A model generated the notes under the pieces. That model made no database searches, was not told where the DNA came from, and saw only the letters and a list, made by a program, of their open reading frames with translations. A stretch of 20,240 bases of DNA from Bacteroidales bacterium. Its GTDB lineage: Bacteria; Bacteroidota; Bacteroidia; Bacteroidales; JAGOPY01. The position numbers and the translations under genes are program-made. Every line of letters begins with the position of its first letter. Position 1 is the stretch's first letter. Below, piece after piece: positions 1 to 6,929 of this stretch. The stretch covers positions 1-20,240 of the forward strand of contig DAOWEV010000175.1 in assembly GCA_030638325.1 (NCBI GenBank), written 5' to 3'.

Positions 1-43
1 AATGAGAGAATACATGCAGAAATTGAAATAAAATGATCTCCTG

Positions 44-76
44 AAGGATGGTATCTTTTTAAAAGATGCCATCCTT
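44..76 (-). terminator. Hairpin downstream of the DPP7 gene, candidate terminator
   Basis: Positions 44-59 and 61-76 form an almost perfect 16-bp stem; the only non-Watson-Crick position is one possible G-U pair. The hairpin begins about 30 bp beyond the stop codon of the leftward peptidase gene. On the minus strand it is followed by a T-rich stretch, which suits an intrinsic terminator for that gene. It could also serve a rightward gene ending at the left edge. The loop is very tight, so in practice a few stem pairs would open. The fold is seen; the function is inferred. Confidence 0.5.
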
Positions 77-107
77 ACCGTTATTGTATCATTGGCTTGT
101 CTTGCTA

Positions 108-2267
108 CTACCTGCTTTTTACCAGTGTCAATTCACCCACAATATTCTGAGCCCCAGCGTATTTATCAATGATGAACAGCACGTACCTGATATCAACATT
201 GATAGTTCTCTGGAGTTCCGGCTCAAAGGCAATATCACCGCTCATGGCTTCCCAGTTCCCATCGAAAGCCAGGCCAATCAGCTCTCCCTTTCCGTTGATC
301 ACCGGACTCCCGGAGTTGCCGCCGGTAATGTCGTGATTGGTGGTAAAGCAGATATTCATGATACCATTGTCACCGTAGTCCCCAAAATCCTTGTCTTTAT
401 ATAGCTTCTTAAGTTTCTCCGGAACAACAAACTCCCAGGTCGAAGGGTCTTCTTTTTGCATGACCCCTGATAAAGTGGTGTAATAGTTAAAATGTACTGC
501 ATCGGCGGGATAATAATCTTCTACGGTACCATATGTCAGTCGCATTGTAAAATTAGCATCAGGATAGAAGTTTTTGAACGGGTACATTTCCCGGAGCCCT
601 GCAACAAATAAGCGGTTCCCTTTGTGCAAAGATGCGGTAGCCTCTGCAGCTTTATCGCGGAGCTGGCTGTAATTGCCGGTAAATGCCTGGTAAGCGATGT
701 AAGCAGGGTCTCCGGATATCTTTTTTGCTTTGGGGTTTTCAAGAAAAGCTTCAACATTATGAAGGCTTGTGAATATGGATTTTTTAAAAATATAATCAGC
801 ATATTTATTAAAATCACCATTGTATTTTTTTGCCATATCTTTCAGGTAATCAGGTTGCTGATCCATGGGGATGTTTTCATAATACATCTTTATCATGGCC
901 GCCAGGAGCTTTTTATCTGTGGGCAGGTTATAATCTTTAAAATATTTTACCGATGACGTTTTCAATGATGCGATCATTTCCTTGGTGTTTTCGGGATCAG
1001 GATCATCAGCAGTCAGTTCTTTGTATAACCCGGAAAACCCATTGGCGAAGCCCAGGATCTCGGCCCCTCTTGAAATAGCCTCGCGGTAATAAACCTTGGA
1101 CAGCGTATATTCATCGATGATCCCGTATGCTTTTCTGATGTCTAACAGTGCATCACCATATGTTTGTTGAAGCCCCGGATCGGTTCTGAGCCAGTCTTCG
1201 AATTTCTTTTCAAGTTCCAGCTTTTTATTATAAACCTTCAGCCGCTTCAGCCCTTTTGTTTGTCCGATAAAATACTTCCAGTAGTTGGACATTCTGGCAT
1301 ATTTGGAGGCATATTTTATACGGATCCCATCATCTGCATCCATATCGGCCCGCATGATGTCCAGCTTTTCCCGGCGTAACGTTACCACAGTTGGATTGTA
1401 CTTATTGATGGCCAGGTCAACCCCATACGATGTCAGGTAGCGCTGAGTGCCTCCCGGATAGCCAAGTATCATGGAAAATTCACCCTTTTTGATGCCATCG
1501 AGTGATATGGGGAGATAATACCTCGGCTTGAGCGGGATGTTGTCTTCGGAGTATTCAGCCGGTGTACCATCGGGGGCGGTGTATACCCTGAACAAAGAGA
1601 AATCACCGGTATGGCGGGGCCACATCCAGTTGTCGGTGTCAGCTCCGAATTTACCGATAGATGAAGGCGGGGCGCCCACCAAACGAATGTCTTTATATGT
1701 TTCATAAACAAAAAGATAAAACTCGTTACCAGCAAAAAAACTGCGCACCGCAGCATTGTAATGTGTATCCCCAGTGGCTTCTTGTTGCAGCTTCTCACTG
1801 ATTTCCTTTATTTTATCGTTGCGGGCTTCCTCTGTCATGTCACCCTGAAGCCCGGCAAGAACTTTCTCAGTAACATCTTCGATGCTGATAAGGAATTTAA
1901 CGGTAAGCCCGGGGTTGGGTAATTCTTCTTCTTTGCTCATAGCCCAGAAGCCGTTGGTAAGATAATCATGTTCAATGGTGCTGTGCGACTGTATCCGCCC
2001 GTAACCACAGTGGTGGTTAGTGAGCAGCAGTCCCTGGTCTGATATGATCTCCCCGGTACAGCCCCTTCCAAAGATCACGATAGCGTCCTTAAGACTGGCA
2101 GTATTAATGCTGTAAATTTCCTCGGGAGAGAGTTGCAAACCCATTTTTTTCATGTCTTTATAATTCAAGCGGTCAACCAGCAATGGGATCCACATACCCT
2201 CATCAGCTTTTGCGGGCGGATTGAATATTAACAACAAAACAATAAATGCAAACAGAATCTTCTTCAT
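108..2267 (-). CDS. S46 family serine peptidase, dipeptidyl-peptidase 7 type
   Basis: Secreted exopeptidase that removes dipeptides from peptide N-termini, usually in the periplasm of peptide-fermenting Bacteroidota. The 719-residue length is normal for S46. Residues 1-21 form a signal peptide (Lys-Lys, hydrophobic core, cleavage near AKA-DEG). The mature protein starts with the family's DEGMW-like N-terminus. The catalytic triad is visible: His85/86 in TNHHCGYG, Asp222 in HTGDFSLFR and Ser652 in GGNSGSPV. Eighteen residues after the serine lies Gly670 in FDGNWE. DPP11 enzymes (Asp/Glu-specific) have Arg there, and DPP7 (hydrophobic/aliphatic P1) has Gly, so the DPP7 type is favoured. The gene lies 59 bp downstream of manC on the same strand and may be co-transcribed with it. 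Family assignment is very secure; substrate preference is inferred from one residue. Confidence 0.96.
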   Translation of the reverse strand: MKKILFAFIVLLLIFNPPAKADEGMWIPLLVDRLNYKDMKKMGLQLSPEEIYSINTASLKDAIVIFGRGCTGEIISDQGLLLTNHHCGYGRIQSHSTIEHDYLTNGFWAMSKEEELPNPGLTVKFLISIEDVTEKVLAGLQGDMTEEARNDKIKEISEKLQQEATGDTHYNAAVRSFFAGNEFYLFVYETYKDIRLVGAPPSSIGKFGADTDNWMWPRHTGDFSLFRVYTAPDGTPAEYSEDNIPLKPRYYLPISLDGIKKGEFSMILGYPGGTQRYLTSYGVDLAINKYNPTVVTLRREKLDIMRADMDADDGIRIKYASKYARMSNYWKYFIGQTKGLKRLKVYNKKLELEKKFEDWLRTDPGLQQTYGDALLDIRKAYGIIDEYTLSKVYYREAISRGAEILGFANGFSGLYKELTADDPDPENTKEMIASLKTSSVKYFKDYNLPTDKKLLAAMIKMYYENIPMDQQPDYLKDMAKKYNGDFNKYADYIFKKSIFTSLHNVEAFLENPKAKKISGDPAYIAYQAFTGNYSQLRDKAAEATASLHKGNRLFVAGLREMYPFKNFYPDANFTMRLTYGTVEDYYPADAVHFNYYTTLSGVMQKEDPSTWEFVVPEKLKKLYKDKDFGDYGDNGIMNICFTTNHDITGGNSGSPVINGKGELIGLAFDGNWEAMSGDIAFEPELQRTINVDIRYVLFIIDKYAGAQNIVGELTLVKSR

Positions 2268-2326
2268 GGTAATGATATTTAATTTGACTTAGAAATCCAC
2301 CTTCTTAGAGGGTAGGTTTTTACTTA

Positions 2327-3418
2327 TTAAACAAATTGTTCTCCTTTTTCCATTTTAACATCCTTCACGATCTGGCGGATCTGTTGTTCTTCTCTTTTCT
2401 GGCATACCAGTAATATGTCATCATCCTCAACAACAATATAATCCTTCAGTCCCTGTAACACCACCAGTTTATCTTTTGGCATATGGATGATACAGTTATT
2501 GGTGTCATATGTCATCACATTGTTTCCTGTGATGGCATTATGTGCATCATTCTTTGTGCGGAGATCAAACAATGATCCGTAGGTTCCCAGGTCCGACCAC
2601 CCGAATTCGGATGGTAAAACATAGACATTTTCTGCTTTTTCCATCACCCCATAGTCAATAGAGATACTTTCACAAACGGTATATGCCTTTTGTATGAATG
2701 CAGTTTCCTCACGGGTACCGTACTTTCCTATACCTTCTTTAAAGATGTTATCAACCTCAGGCAGGTGTTGTTTAAAAGCATCCAATATACTATTCAGCGA
2801 CCATATAAAGATACCGGAATTCCAGAGATAGTCTCCGCTTTTCAGGAATTCTTTGGCCGTCTTAAGTTTGGGTTTTTCAGTAAAAGTCCTGACTTTTCTG
2901 ACCTCTTTGTCTTTTCCTTCTATGAGAGGCTCTTTATAAAACCGGATATAACCATACCCGGTGTCCGGGCGTGAAGGTTCAATGCCCAGTGTGAGTAACC
3001 AATTGTTTTCAGCGGTAATTTTAAATGCTGTTTTGATTTGTTTAACGAAAGTGTCTTCTTTCAATATGAGATGATCCGATGGTGCCACAACGATATTGGC
3101 ATGCTTGTTTTTCATCGAGATCTTATATGCCGCATAGGCAATACACGGTGCTGTGTTCCGGCGGTCCGGCTCACATAACACTTGCTCCTCCGACAGTCCG
3201 GGCAATTGCTCCATAACCAGGTCCCGGTATATTTCATTGGTTACTATGTATATGTTTTCTTTCGGGCATACATGTAAGAACCTCTTGAATGTTTGCTGGA
3301 TAAGCGTGGTTCCAGTCCCCAGGATGTCAATAAATTGCTTCGGGTGGGCCGTACGGCTCATTGGCCAGAAACGGGCGCCGATACCCCCCGCCATGATCAC
3401 ACAAAAATTATTACGCAT
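2327..3418 (-). CDS. manC: Mannose-1-phosphate guanylyltransferase
   Basis: Cytoplasmic nucleotidyltransferase making GDP-mannose from mannose-1-phosphate and GTP, the precursor of mannose and fucose units in surface glycans. The 363-residue protein opens with the pyrophosphorylase signature MAGGIGARFWPMSR (residues 9-22) followed by HPKQF, whose lysine (about 27) contacts the sugar phosphate. TFTEKP and LWNSGIFIW motifs typical of the family follow. It is the short single-domain form without the C-terminal phosphomannose isomerase cupin of proteobacterial bifunctional enzymes, as is common in Bacteroidota. The ATG at 3416-3418 is followed directly by the nucleotide-binding strand, so the start is safe. 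The sugar-nucleotide fits the glycosyltransferase block about 10 kb away but is not linked to it in an operon. A GDP-mannose pyrophosphorylase acting on another NDP-sugar is the only realistic alternative. Confidence 0.94.
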   Translation of the reverse strand: MRNNFCVIMAGGIGARFWPMSRTAHPKQFIDILGTGTTLIQQTFKRFLHVCPKENIYIVTNEIYRDLVMEQLPGLSEEQVLCEPDRRNTAPCIAYAAYKISMKNKHANIVVAPSDHLILKEDTFVKQIKTAFKITAENNWLLTLGIEPSRPDTGYGYIRFYKEPLIEGKDKEVRKVRTFTEKPKLKTAKEFLKSGDYLWNSGIFIWSLNSILDAFKQHLPEVDNIFKEGIGKYGTREETAFIQKAYTVCESISIDYGVMEKAENVYVLPSEFGWSDLGTYGSLFDLRTKNDAHNAITGNNVMTYDTNNCIIHMPKDKLVVLQGLKDYIVVEDDDILLVCQKREEQQIRQIVKDVKMEKGEQFV

Positions 3419-3508
3419 ATTTTTTTCTTTTTGTCTTATACTATTACCAAATAAATTTTTTTCGCAAGTTTTTTTTTCAAAGCCAAAAGCAAAATTTCTT
3501 TAAACTTC

Positions 3509-3526
3509 CCCCGAAAGCTTTCGGGG
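3509..3526. terminator. Perfect 18-bp GC-rich palindrome
   Basis: CCCCGAAAGCTTTCGGGG is a perfect palindrome between sprT-like and manC. As RNA it would fold as a 7-bp stem with an AGCT loop. It lies about 90 bp downstream of the leftward sprT-like gene and is followed on that strand by moderately T-rich sequence. A terminator or 3'-end processing hairpin is plausible. A protein-binding site cannot be excluded. Confidence 0.35.
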
Positions 3527-3529
3527 TCT

Positions 3530-3595
3530 GACTTCTGACTTCCGACTTCTGACTTCCGACTTCCGACTTCCGACTTCTGTCTCCTGTCTTCCGAC
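3530..3595. repeat. Tandem heptamer repeat (GACTTCY)n
   Basis: Nine consecutive 7-bp units in strict register, most of them GACTTCC or GACTTCT. The last two are diverged to GTCTCCT and GTCTTCC, and a partial tenth unit follows. On the minus strand, which both flanking genes use, it reads GGAAGTC/AGAAGTC. It begins 4 bp after the GC-rich palindrome at 3509-3526. No inverted copy of the same word occurs in this spacer, unlike at other repeat sites in the window. Confidence 0.9.
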
Positions 3596-3613
3596 TAGCC
3601 CATAAAGACGTTA

Positions 3614-4243
3614 CTAATTACCTTCAATTTCACCTTTCACCTCTTCCACCAAAGCCACCGGATTGAATAAATATATTTTATTATTATCCAGGCGGATACA
3701 ACGATACCTTTTCCTTAATTTTTTTTGTTTGCGATATAATATACGGTTGTGCGCCTTAAATACAGTACCCTCAGACAGGTCCTCAAGAAAAATTCCCTCC
3801 TCGTTGTTTGAATATTTCACCAATAAACGGGTAAGTTCCTGGTCGGCAAACCGGGAGGCTTTGGCACGAAAAAAATAATGATGCAGGGTTTCTTTCAGGT
3901 CATCCGGAAAAATGCCATTCTCCAGTAACGGTTTCATCAGAATGTTAAAATCCTGCTGCCATTCCACTCCGTGTGGCCTGACTTTATTTTGGTGCTTTTC
4001 CCAGACCAGAAGATGCGCCATTTCATGAACCAGGGTGATTAGAAACTCATATTCATTCAGGTCATGATTTACAGAGATCCGGTGTTGGGGAGATTTTATG
4101 GGCGGCCTGTAATCACCCGTTTTTGAGGTCCGGTTCCGGGTAATCTTCAAATGTACTTTCTTTTCAACAAGCCAGTTGAAAATGTAATCCGACGATCCGC
4201 GGGGAAGATATTCTTCAAGTATAGCCTTATAGTTGTTTTGCAT
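3614..4243 (-). CDS. SprT-like zinc metalloprotein
   Basis: A 209-residue protein of the SprT-like family (the domain fold shared with Spartan/SPRTN proteases). It has a clear zinc-metallopeptidase helix LITLVHEMAHLLVW with His73, Glu74 and His77. A third likely ligand, His91, lies in RPHGVEWQQDF, the usual SprT spacing. The C-terminal part (about 130-205) holds a basic strand-rich segment (GTVFKAHNRILYRKQKK) but no CxxC zinc ribbon, in contrast to classical E. coli SprT. The ATG lies inside the last codons of the upstream small lipoprotein gene (17-nt overlap), which suggests coupled translation. Whether it degrades protein in this lineage is unknown; no signal peptide is visible, so it should be cytoplasmic. 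Fold assignment is secure, cellular role unknown. Confidence 0.88.
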   Translation of the reverse strand: MQNNYKAILEEYLPRGSSDYIFNWLVEKKVHLKITRNRTSKTGDYRPPIKSPQHRISVNHDLNEYEFLITLVHEMAHLLVWEKHQNKVRPHGVEWQQDFNILMKPLLENGIFPDDLKETLHHYFFRAKASRFADQELTRLLVKYSNNEEGIFLEDLSEGTVFKAHNRILYRKQKKLRKRYRCIRLDNNKIYLFNPVALVEEVKGEIEGN

Positions 4244-4412
4244 AATAGGTGTCCGGAAATTCCGAAGGATTGTTCATGGACCAGCGGGGACAGTCACATT
4301 TTTTCTTCCTTTGTTTTTTATATGGATATCTTGACGTGCTACACGATATACATAATACTGAAACAAGAAGGAAAAAGATAAAGACGCTGATATATCTGTT
4401 CTGTAATCGCAT
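4227..4412 (-). CDS. Small putative lipoprotein with CDCP motif
   Basis: Sixty-one residues: a short positively charged N-terminus, a hydrophobic core (about residues 8-22), then Cys24 in VLCISCSTS as the probable lipidated cysteine. The lipobox is loose, with Cys at -3 and Leu at -4. A basic stretch KKQRKKKCDCPRWS (about 33-46) and a short polar tail follow. Small lipoproteins with a Cys-x-Cys-Pro patch resembling this occur in Bacteroidota, to my knowledge without known function. The stop lies 17 nt inside the downstream sprT-like gene, so the two are probably translated together. A good TAnnTTTG box stands 23 bp upstream of the ATG. The signal sequence, upstream promoter and coupled overlap argue that this short frame is real. 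Export to the inner leaflet of the outer membrane or the inner membrane is inferred. Confidence 0.72.
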   Translation of the reverse strand: MRLQNRYISVFIFFLLVSVLCISCSTSRYPYKKQRKKKCDCPRWSMNNPSEFPDTYYAKQL

Positions 4413-4435
4413 TGATTTTAGAAAAAAACCGAAAT

Positions 4436-4443
4436 CAAAAATA
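4436..4443 (-). promoter_or_regulatory. -7 box (TATTTTTG) for lipoprotein-sprT-like genes
   Basis: Read on the minus strand this is TATTTTTG, a full match to the Bacteroidota -7 consensus TAnnTTTG. It sits 23 bp from the lipoprotein ATG, giving a short leader. No convincing -33 TTTG lies 19-21 bp upstream, so this rests on one element. Confidence 0.42.
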
Positions 4444-4518
4444 CTAAATTTAGGCCATTTGTTGTTATTTAAGGTAACTATTTAGGTGTTATACATCATA
4501 CGAATGTTTATCTTATGT

Positions 4519-4688
4519 TAAATTCTAAGCTCTAATTTCTAAAACCTAAACAATATCAAAATCCAAATTTTAGAATGTTTAAAACTCTATTGCCTCCTGT
4601 GTTGATTCAACTTTCCTCAAGATTATGCCGTTTTGAATTTTGTACTTCGGTCATTTTAATTTGTTTAGGATTTAGATATTCGAATTTA
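4519..4688. repeat. Degenerate inverted-repeat element with period-7 arms
   Basis: The outer ends are TAAATTCTAAGCTCT at 4519-4533 and AGATATTCGAATTTA at 4674-4688. They are inverse complements at 11 of 15 positions. Further in, the left CCTAAACAA (4545-4553) pairs with TTTGTTTAGG (about 4660-4669). Both arms read as imperfect heptamers in phase: AAATTCT, AAGCTCT, AATTTCT, AAAACCT on the left and TTAGGAT, TTAGATA, TTCGAAT, TTAGTTA on the right. The centre (about 4585-4629) is unrelated. No terminal target duplication or ORF is visible. Confidence 0.55.
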
Positions 4689-4805
4689 GTTATTAATTTA
4701 ACACTGATTAAATATACATCATAGCTAAATAATTACTATTTAAGTATAATTCAATGACAGGGTATTTAAATTATCTATAATTTAGTAGTTTATTATTGAT
4801 TTTTG

Positions 4806-5537
4806 ATGATTTCATCTCTCGGTAAATATCTGATACTGATGCTGCAGGTTTTTCGCAAACCTGATAAGGGCAAGATGTTTGGCAAACAGTTGATGGTTGA
4901 GTTTCAGAACCTGGGAGTGGATTCAATTGGGATCGTGGCTGTAATATCAACATTTATGGGTGCCGTAGTTGCCATTCAAACAGCTTATAATATTGATAAT
5001 CCATTTATCCCGATGACAATGGTGGGCTTTACAACACGGCAGTCTGTGATACTTGAGTTTGCGCCTACTGTCATCAGCCTTATCCTGGCCGGTAAAGTTG
5101 GCTCCAGGATCGCTTCTGAAATAGGTACCATGCGGGTAACTGAACAGATCGATGCCTTACAGATCATGGGGGTGAATTCAGCTAACTTTTTAGTGTTTCC
5201 GAAAGTTATCGCAGCCGTCATATTTAATCCTATACTGGTGATATTCAGCATGTTTCTTGGTCTTGCGGGAGGTTGGCTTGCCTGTATTTCATTTGGATTG
5301 GTCTCTTCCGCAGATTATATAATAGGTATTCAGAGCTGGTTTGAGCCATATACTGTTTTTTATGCCCTGATTAAAACCATCGTCTTTGCATATCTTATTG
5401 TAACCATTTCAGCATATCAGGGGTATTCTATCAGTGGTGGATCTCTGGATGTTGGAAATGCCAGCACCAAAGGAGTGGTATACAGCAGTATATTTATCAT
5501 ATTATTCAACCTCATTTTGACTCAACTTCTTCTTTGA
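4806..5537 (+). CDS. MlaE-family ABC transporter permease
   Basis: Inner-membrane permease of an MCE/Mla-type lipid transporter. These systems move phospholipids between the inner and outer membranes. The 243 residues contain the MlaE/YrbE hallmarks: IGIVAVISTFMGAVVAIQ (first core helix), APTVISLILAGKVGSRIASEIGTMRVTEQIDALQ in the middle (the conserved cytoplasmic coupling region), and three further hydrophobic segments. I place the start at the ATG at 4806; a TTG immediately before it would add only one residue. The stop overlaps the ATG of the ATPase gene by one base, so permease and ATPase are translationally coupled. No MCE-domain (MlaD) substrate-channel gene and no MlaB or MlaC is present in this operon. 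Family call is firm; transport direction is not determinable here. Confidence 0.94.
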   Translation: MISSLGKYLILMLQVFRKPDKGKMFGKQLMVEFQNLGVDSIGIVAVISTFMGAVVAIQTAYNIDNPFIPMTMVGFTTRQSVILEFAPTVISLILAGKVGSRIASEIGTMRVTEQIDALQIMGVNSANFLVFPKVIAAVIFNPILVIFSMFLGLAGGWLACISFGLVSSADYIIGIQSWFEPYTVFYALIKTIVFAYLIVTISAYQGYSISGGSLDVGNASTKGVVYSSIFIILFNLILTQLLL

Positions 5538-6280
5538 TGATAGATGCAAAGAACATATCAAAGTCATTCGGCGATCAGCAAATCCTGAGGAATATTTCCT
5601 TCCATTTTGAAGAGGGGAAAACAAACCTGATTATCGGGCAAAGTGGCTCTGGAAAAACAGTATTGATGAAATGCCTGGTTGGATTATATGATGTTGATGA
5701 AGGCGATATTGAATACGATGGCCGCAGTTATTCAAAACTCTCATTTAAGAAGAAAAAAAAGATCAGGCAGGAGATCGGAATGTTGTTCCAGGGCGGGGCG
5801 CTGTTCGATTATATGACCGTTGAGGAAAATATTATGTTTCCCCTCTCCATGTTTACAAGGGAAAGCTATGAAGAGAAACTCAAACGGGTGAATTTTTGCC
5901 TTGAAAGGGTTAACCTTGAAGGACAAAATGCCCTGATGCCTTCTGAACTTAGCGGGGGCATGATCAAAAGGGTGGCCATTGCCCGGGCCATTTCCCTGAA
6001 CCCAAAGTATTTATTCTGTGATGAGCCCAATTCAGGCCTCGATCCTCAAACAGCAGGTGTGATCGATGAGCTGATCAGCGAGATTACCCATGATTTTAAT
6101 ATGACCACCATTGTGAATACACACGATATGAATTCTGTCCTCAAGATCGGTGAAAATATTGCATTCATTAATCAAGGAGAACTCTGGTGGACCGGAAACA
6201 AGATCAGTGTCCTGAAGGCTGATAACACTGTGTTGAATGATTTTATCTTCGCAACAGAACTAACAAAAAGACTAAAATAA
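5537..6280 (+). CDS. MlaF-family ABC transporter ATP-binding protein
   Basis: Cytoplasmic ATPase partner of the upstream MlaE-like permease. The 247-residue nucleotide-binding domain has Walker A GQSGSGKT (34-41), Q-loop FQGGALFDYMTVEEN (from 84; the GGALFD stretch is typical of MlaF proteins), signature LSGGM (138-142), Walker B YLFCDEP with catalytic Glu163, D-loop SGLDP and switch His196 in NTHD. Every residue needed for ATP hydrolysis is present. Its ATG overlaps the mlaE-like stop codon (TGATG), and its stop TAA overlaps the ATG of the cvpA-like gene (TAATG). The three genes are therefore very probably one transcription and translation unit. A frame-extending TTG at 5534 is not the likely start. 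Confidence 0.95.
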   Translation: MIDAKNISKSFGDQQILRNISFHFEEGKTNLIIGQSGSGKTVLMKCLVGLYDVDEGDIEYDGRSYSKLSFKKKKKIRQEIGMLFQGGALFDYMTVEENIMFPLSMFTRESYEEKLKRVNFCLERVNLEGQNALMPSELSGGMIKRVAIARAISLNPKYLFCDEPNSGLDPQTAGVIDELISEITHDFNMTTIVNTHDMNSVLKIGENIAFINQGELWWTGNKISVLKADNTVLNDFIFATELTKRLK

Positions 6281-6810
6281 TGAACATACTGGATATTATC
6301 CTGGTAATACCGCTCATTTGGTTTGCCTGGAAAGGATTTTCCAGGGGATTGATCATTGAACTAACATCCCTGGCAGCTTTGATTATAGGGATTTACGCGG
6401 CCATTCACTTTTCCTGGTTTGCTGCAGAGTTTTTGACAGATAACTTCGAGATCGAGGGCCGGTATCTTTCCATCATTTCATTTATTGTAACATTTATAGT
6501 AATCGCCCTGGCTGTATATGCTATTGGCAAACTGGTGGAGAAATTGGTTGACATCGTAGCCCTCGGGTTTATTAATAAATCGCTGGGGACTGTTTTCGGT
6601 ATTCTTAAAGCCGCCGTGTTATTAAGCCTTATCCTATTAGTAATCAATAGTTTCGATACAAATCAAAAACTTATTTCAGAAAAGACAAAAGAAGGCAGTC
6701 TTCTTTACCGGCCTGTTGCTTCCATAGTCCCACTTATCATGCCTATGCTCAGCCTGGAAGATTTTGACCTGAAGAAAGAAACAGAGGAGAGGGTATTGAG
6801 GCAGCTTTAG
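6280..6810 (+). CDS. CvpA-family inner-membrane protein
   Basis: A 176-residue membrane protein with the CvpA signature at the N-terminus (MNILDIILVIPLIWFAWKGFSRG), in which a first helix runs into a conserved Gly-x-x-Arg-Gly turn. Four hydrophobic segments follow, at about residues 4-20, 27-50, 62-85 and 100-123, and a charged C-terminal tail ends the protein. CvpA is needed for colicin V export in E. coli and influences envelope robustness there; its molecular activity is not established. Its ATG overlaps the stop of the MlaF-like gene, in the place where an MCE protein gene might be expected, which suggests a link to lipid transport or envelope homeostasis. That link is inference from gene order only. 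Confidence 0.88.
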   Translation: MNILDIILVIPLIWFAWKGFSRGLIIELTSLAALIIGIYAAIHFSWFAAEFLTDNFEIEGRYLSIISFIVTFIVIALAVYAIGKLVEKLVDIVALGFINKSLGTVFGILKAAVLLSLILLVINSFDTNQKLISEKTKEGSLLYRPVASIVPLIMPMLSLEDFDLKKETEERVLRQL

Positions 6811-6844
6811 ATGCTTAAAAAAACAAAATGTACCAACTTGTTGT

Positions 6845-6900
6845 CTGTTTCAGGTTGCAAGTTGCATGTTTCAGGTTATTCAATTTGCAACCTGCAACAG
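6845..6900. terminator. Heptamer-based hairpin between convergent cvpA and pgk
   Basis: Positions 6845-6860 and 6885-6900 are inverse complements at 15 of 16 positions, separated by 24 bp. The left half is built of heptamers in phase (CAGGTTG, CAAGTTG, CATGTTT, CAGGTTA from 6851) and the right half of their complement (TGCAACC, TGCAACA). It lies 35 bp past the cvpA-like stop and 30 bp past the pgk stop, so a bidirectional terminator or 3'-end stabiliser is plausible. AT-rich sequence follows on the plus strand. Confidence 0.5.
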
Positions 6901-6929
6901 AAAATTAATTTTCACAACTGGAATATTGA

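Larger units (their letters stand above)
4413..4805. other. AT-rich divergent spacer without a gene
   Basis: About 390 bp between the leftward lipoprotein gene and the rightward mlaE-like gene. I see no credible coding frame on either strand. It holds the promoter of the leftward genes near one end and a degenerate inverted-repeat element at 4519-4688. The last 110 bp before mlaE is very AT-rich and presumably carries the operon promoter; TAATTTAG near 4782 is only a partial -7 match. Confidence 0.6.

Noticed and set aside
1..36. Two short open frames running in from the left edge (ending in IEIK and MQKLK)
   Set aside because: Only 9-11 codons are visible with no recognisable motif; either could be the tail of a rightward gene, but neither can be supported.
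3530..3595. CRISPR array
   Set aside because: The units are 7 bp, contiguous and without spacers; no cas gene is nearby.
4519..4688. Insertion sequence
   Set aside because: The arms are diverged, the element is only 170 bp, and there is no transposase frame or target duplication.
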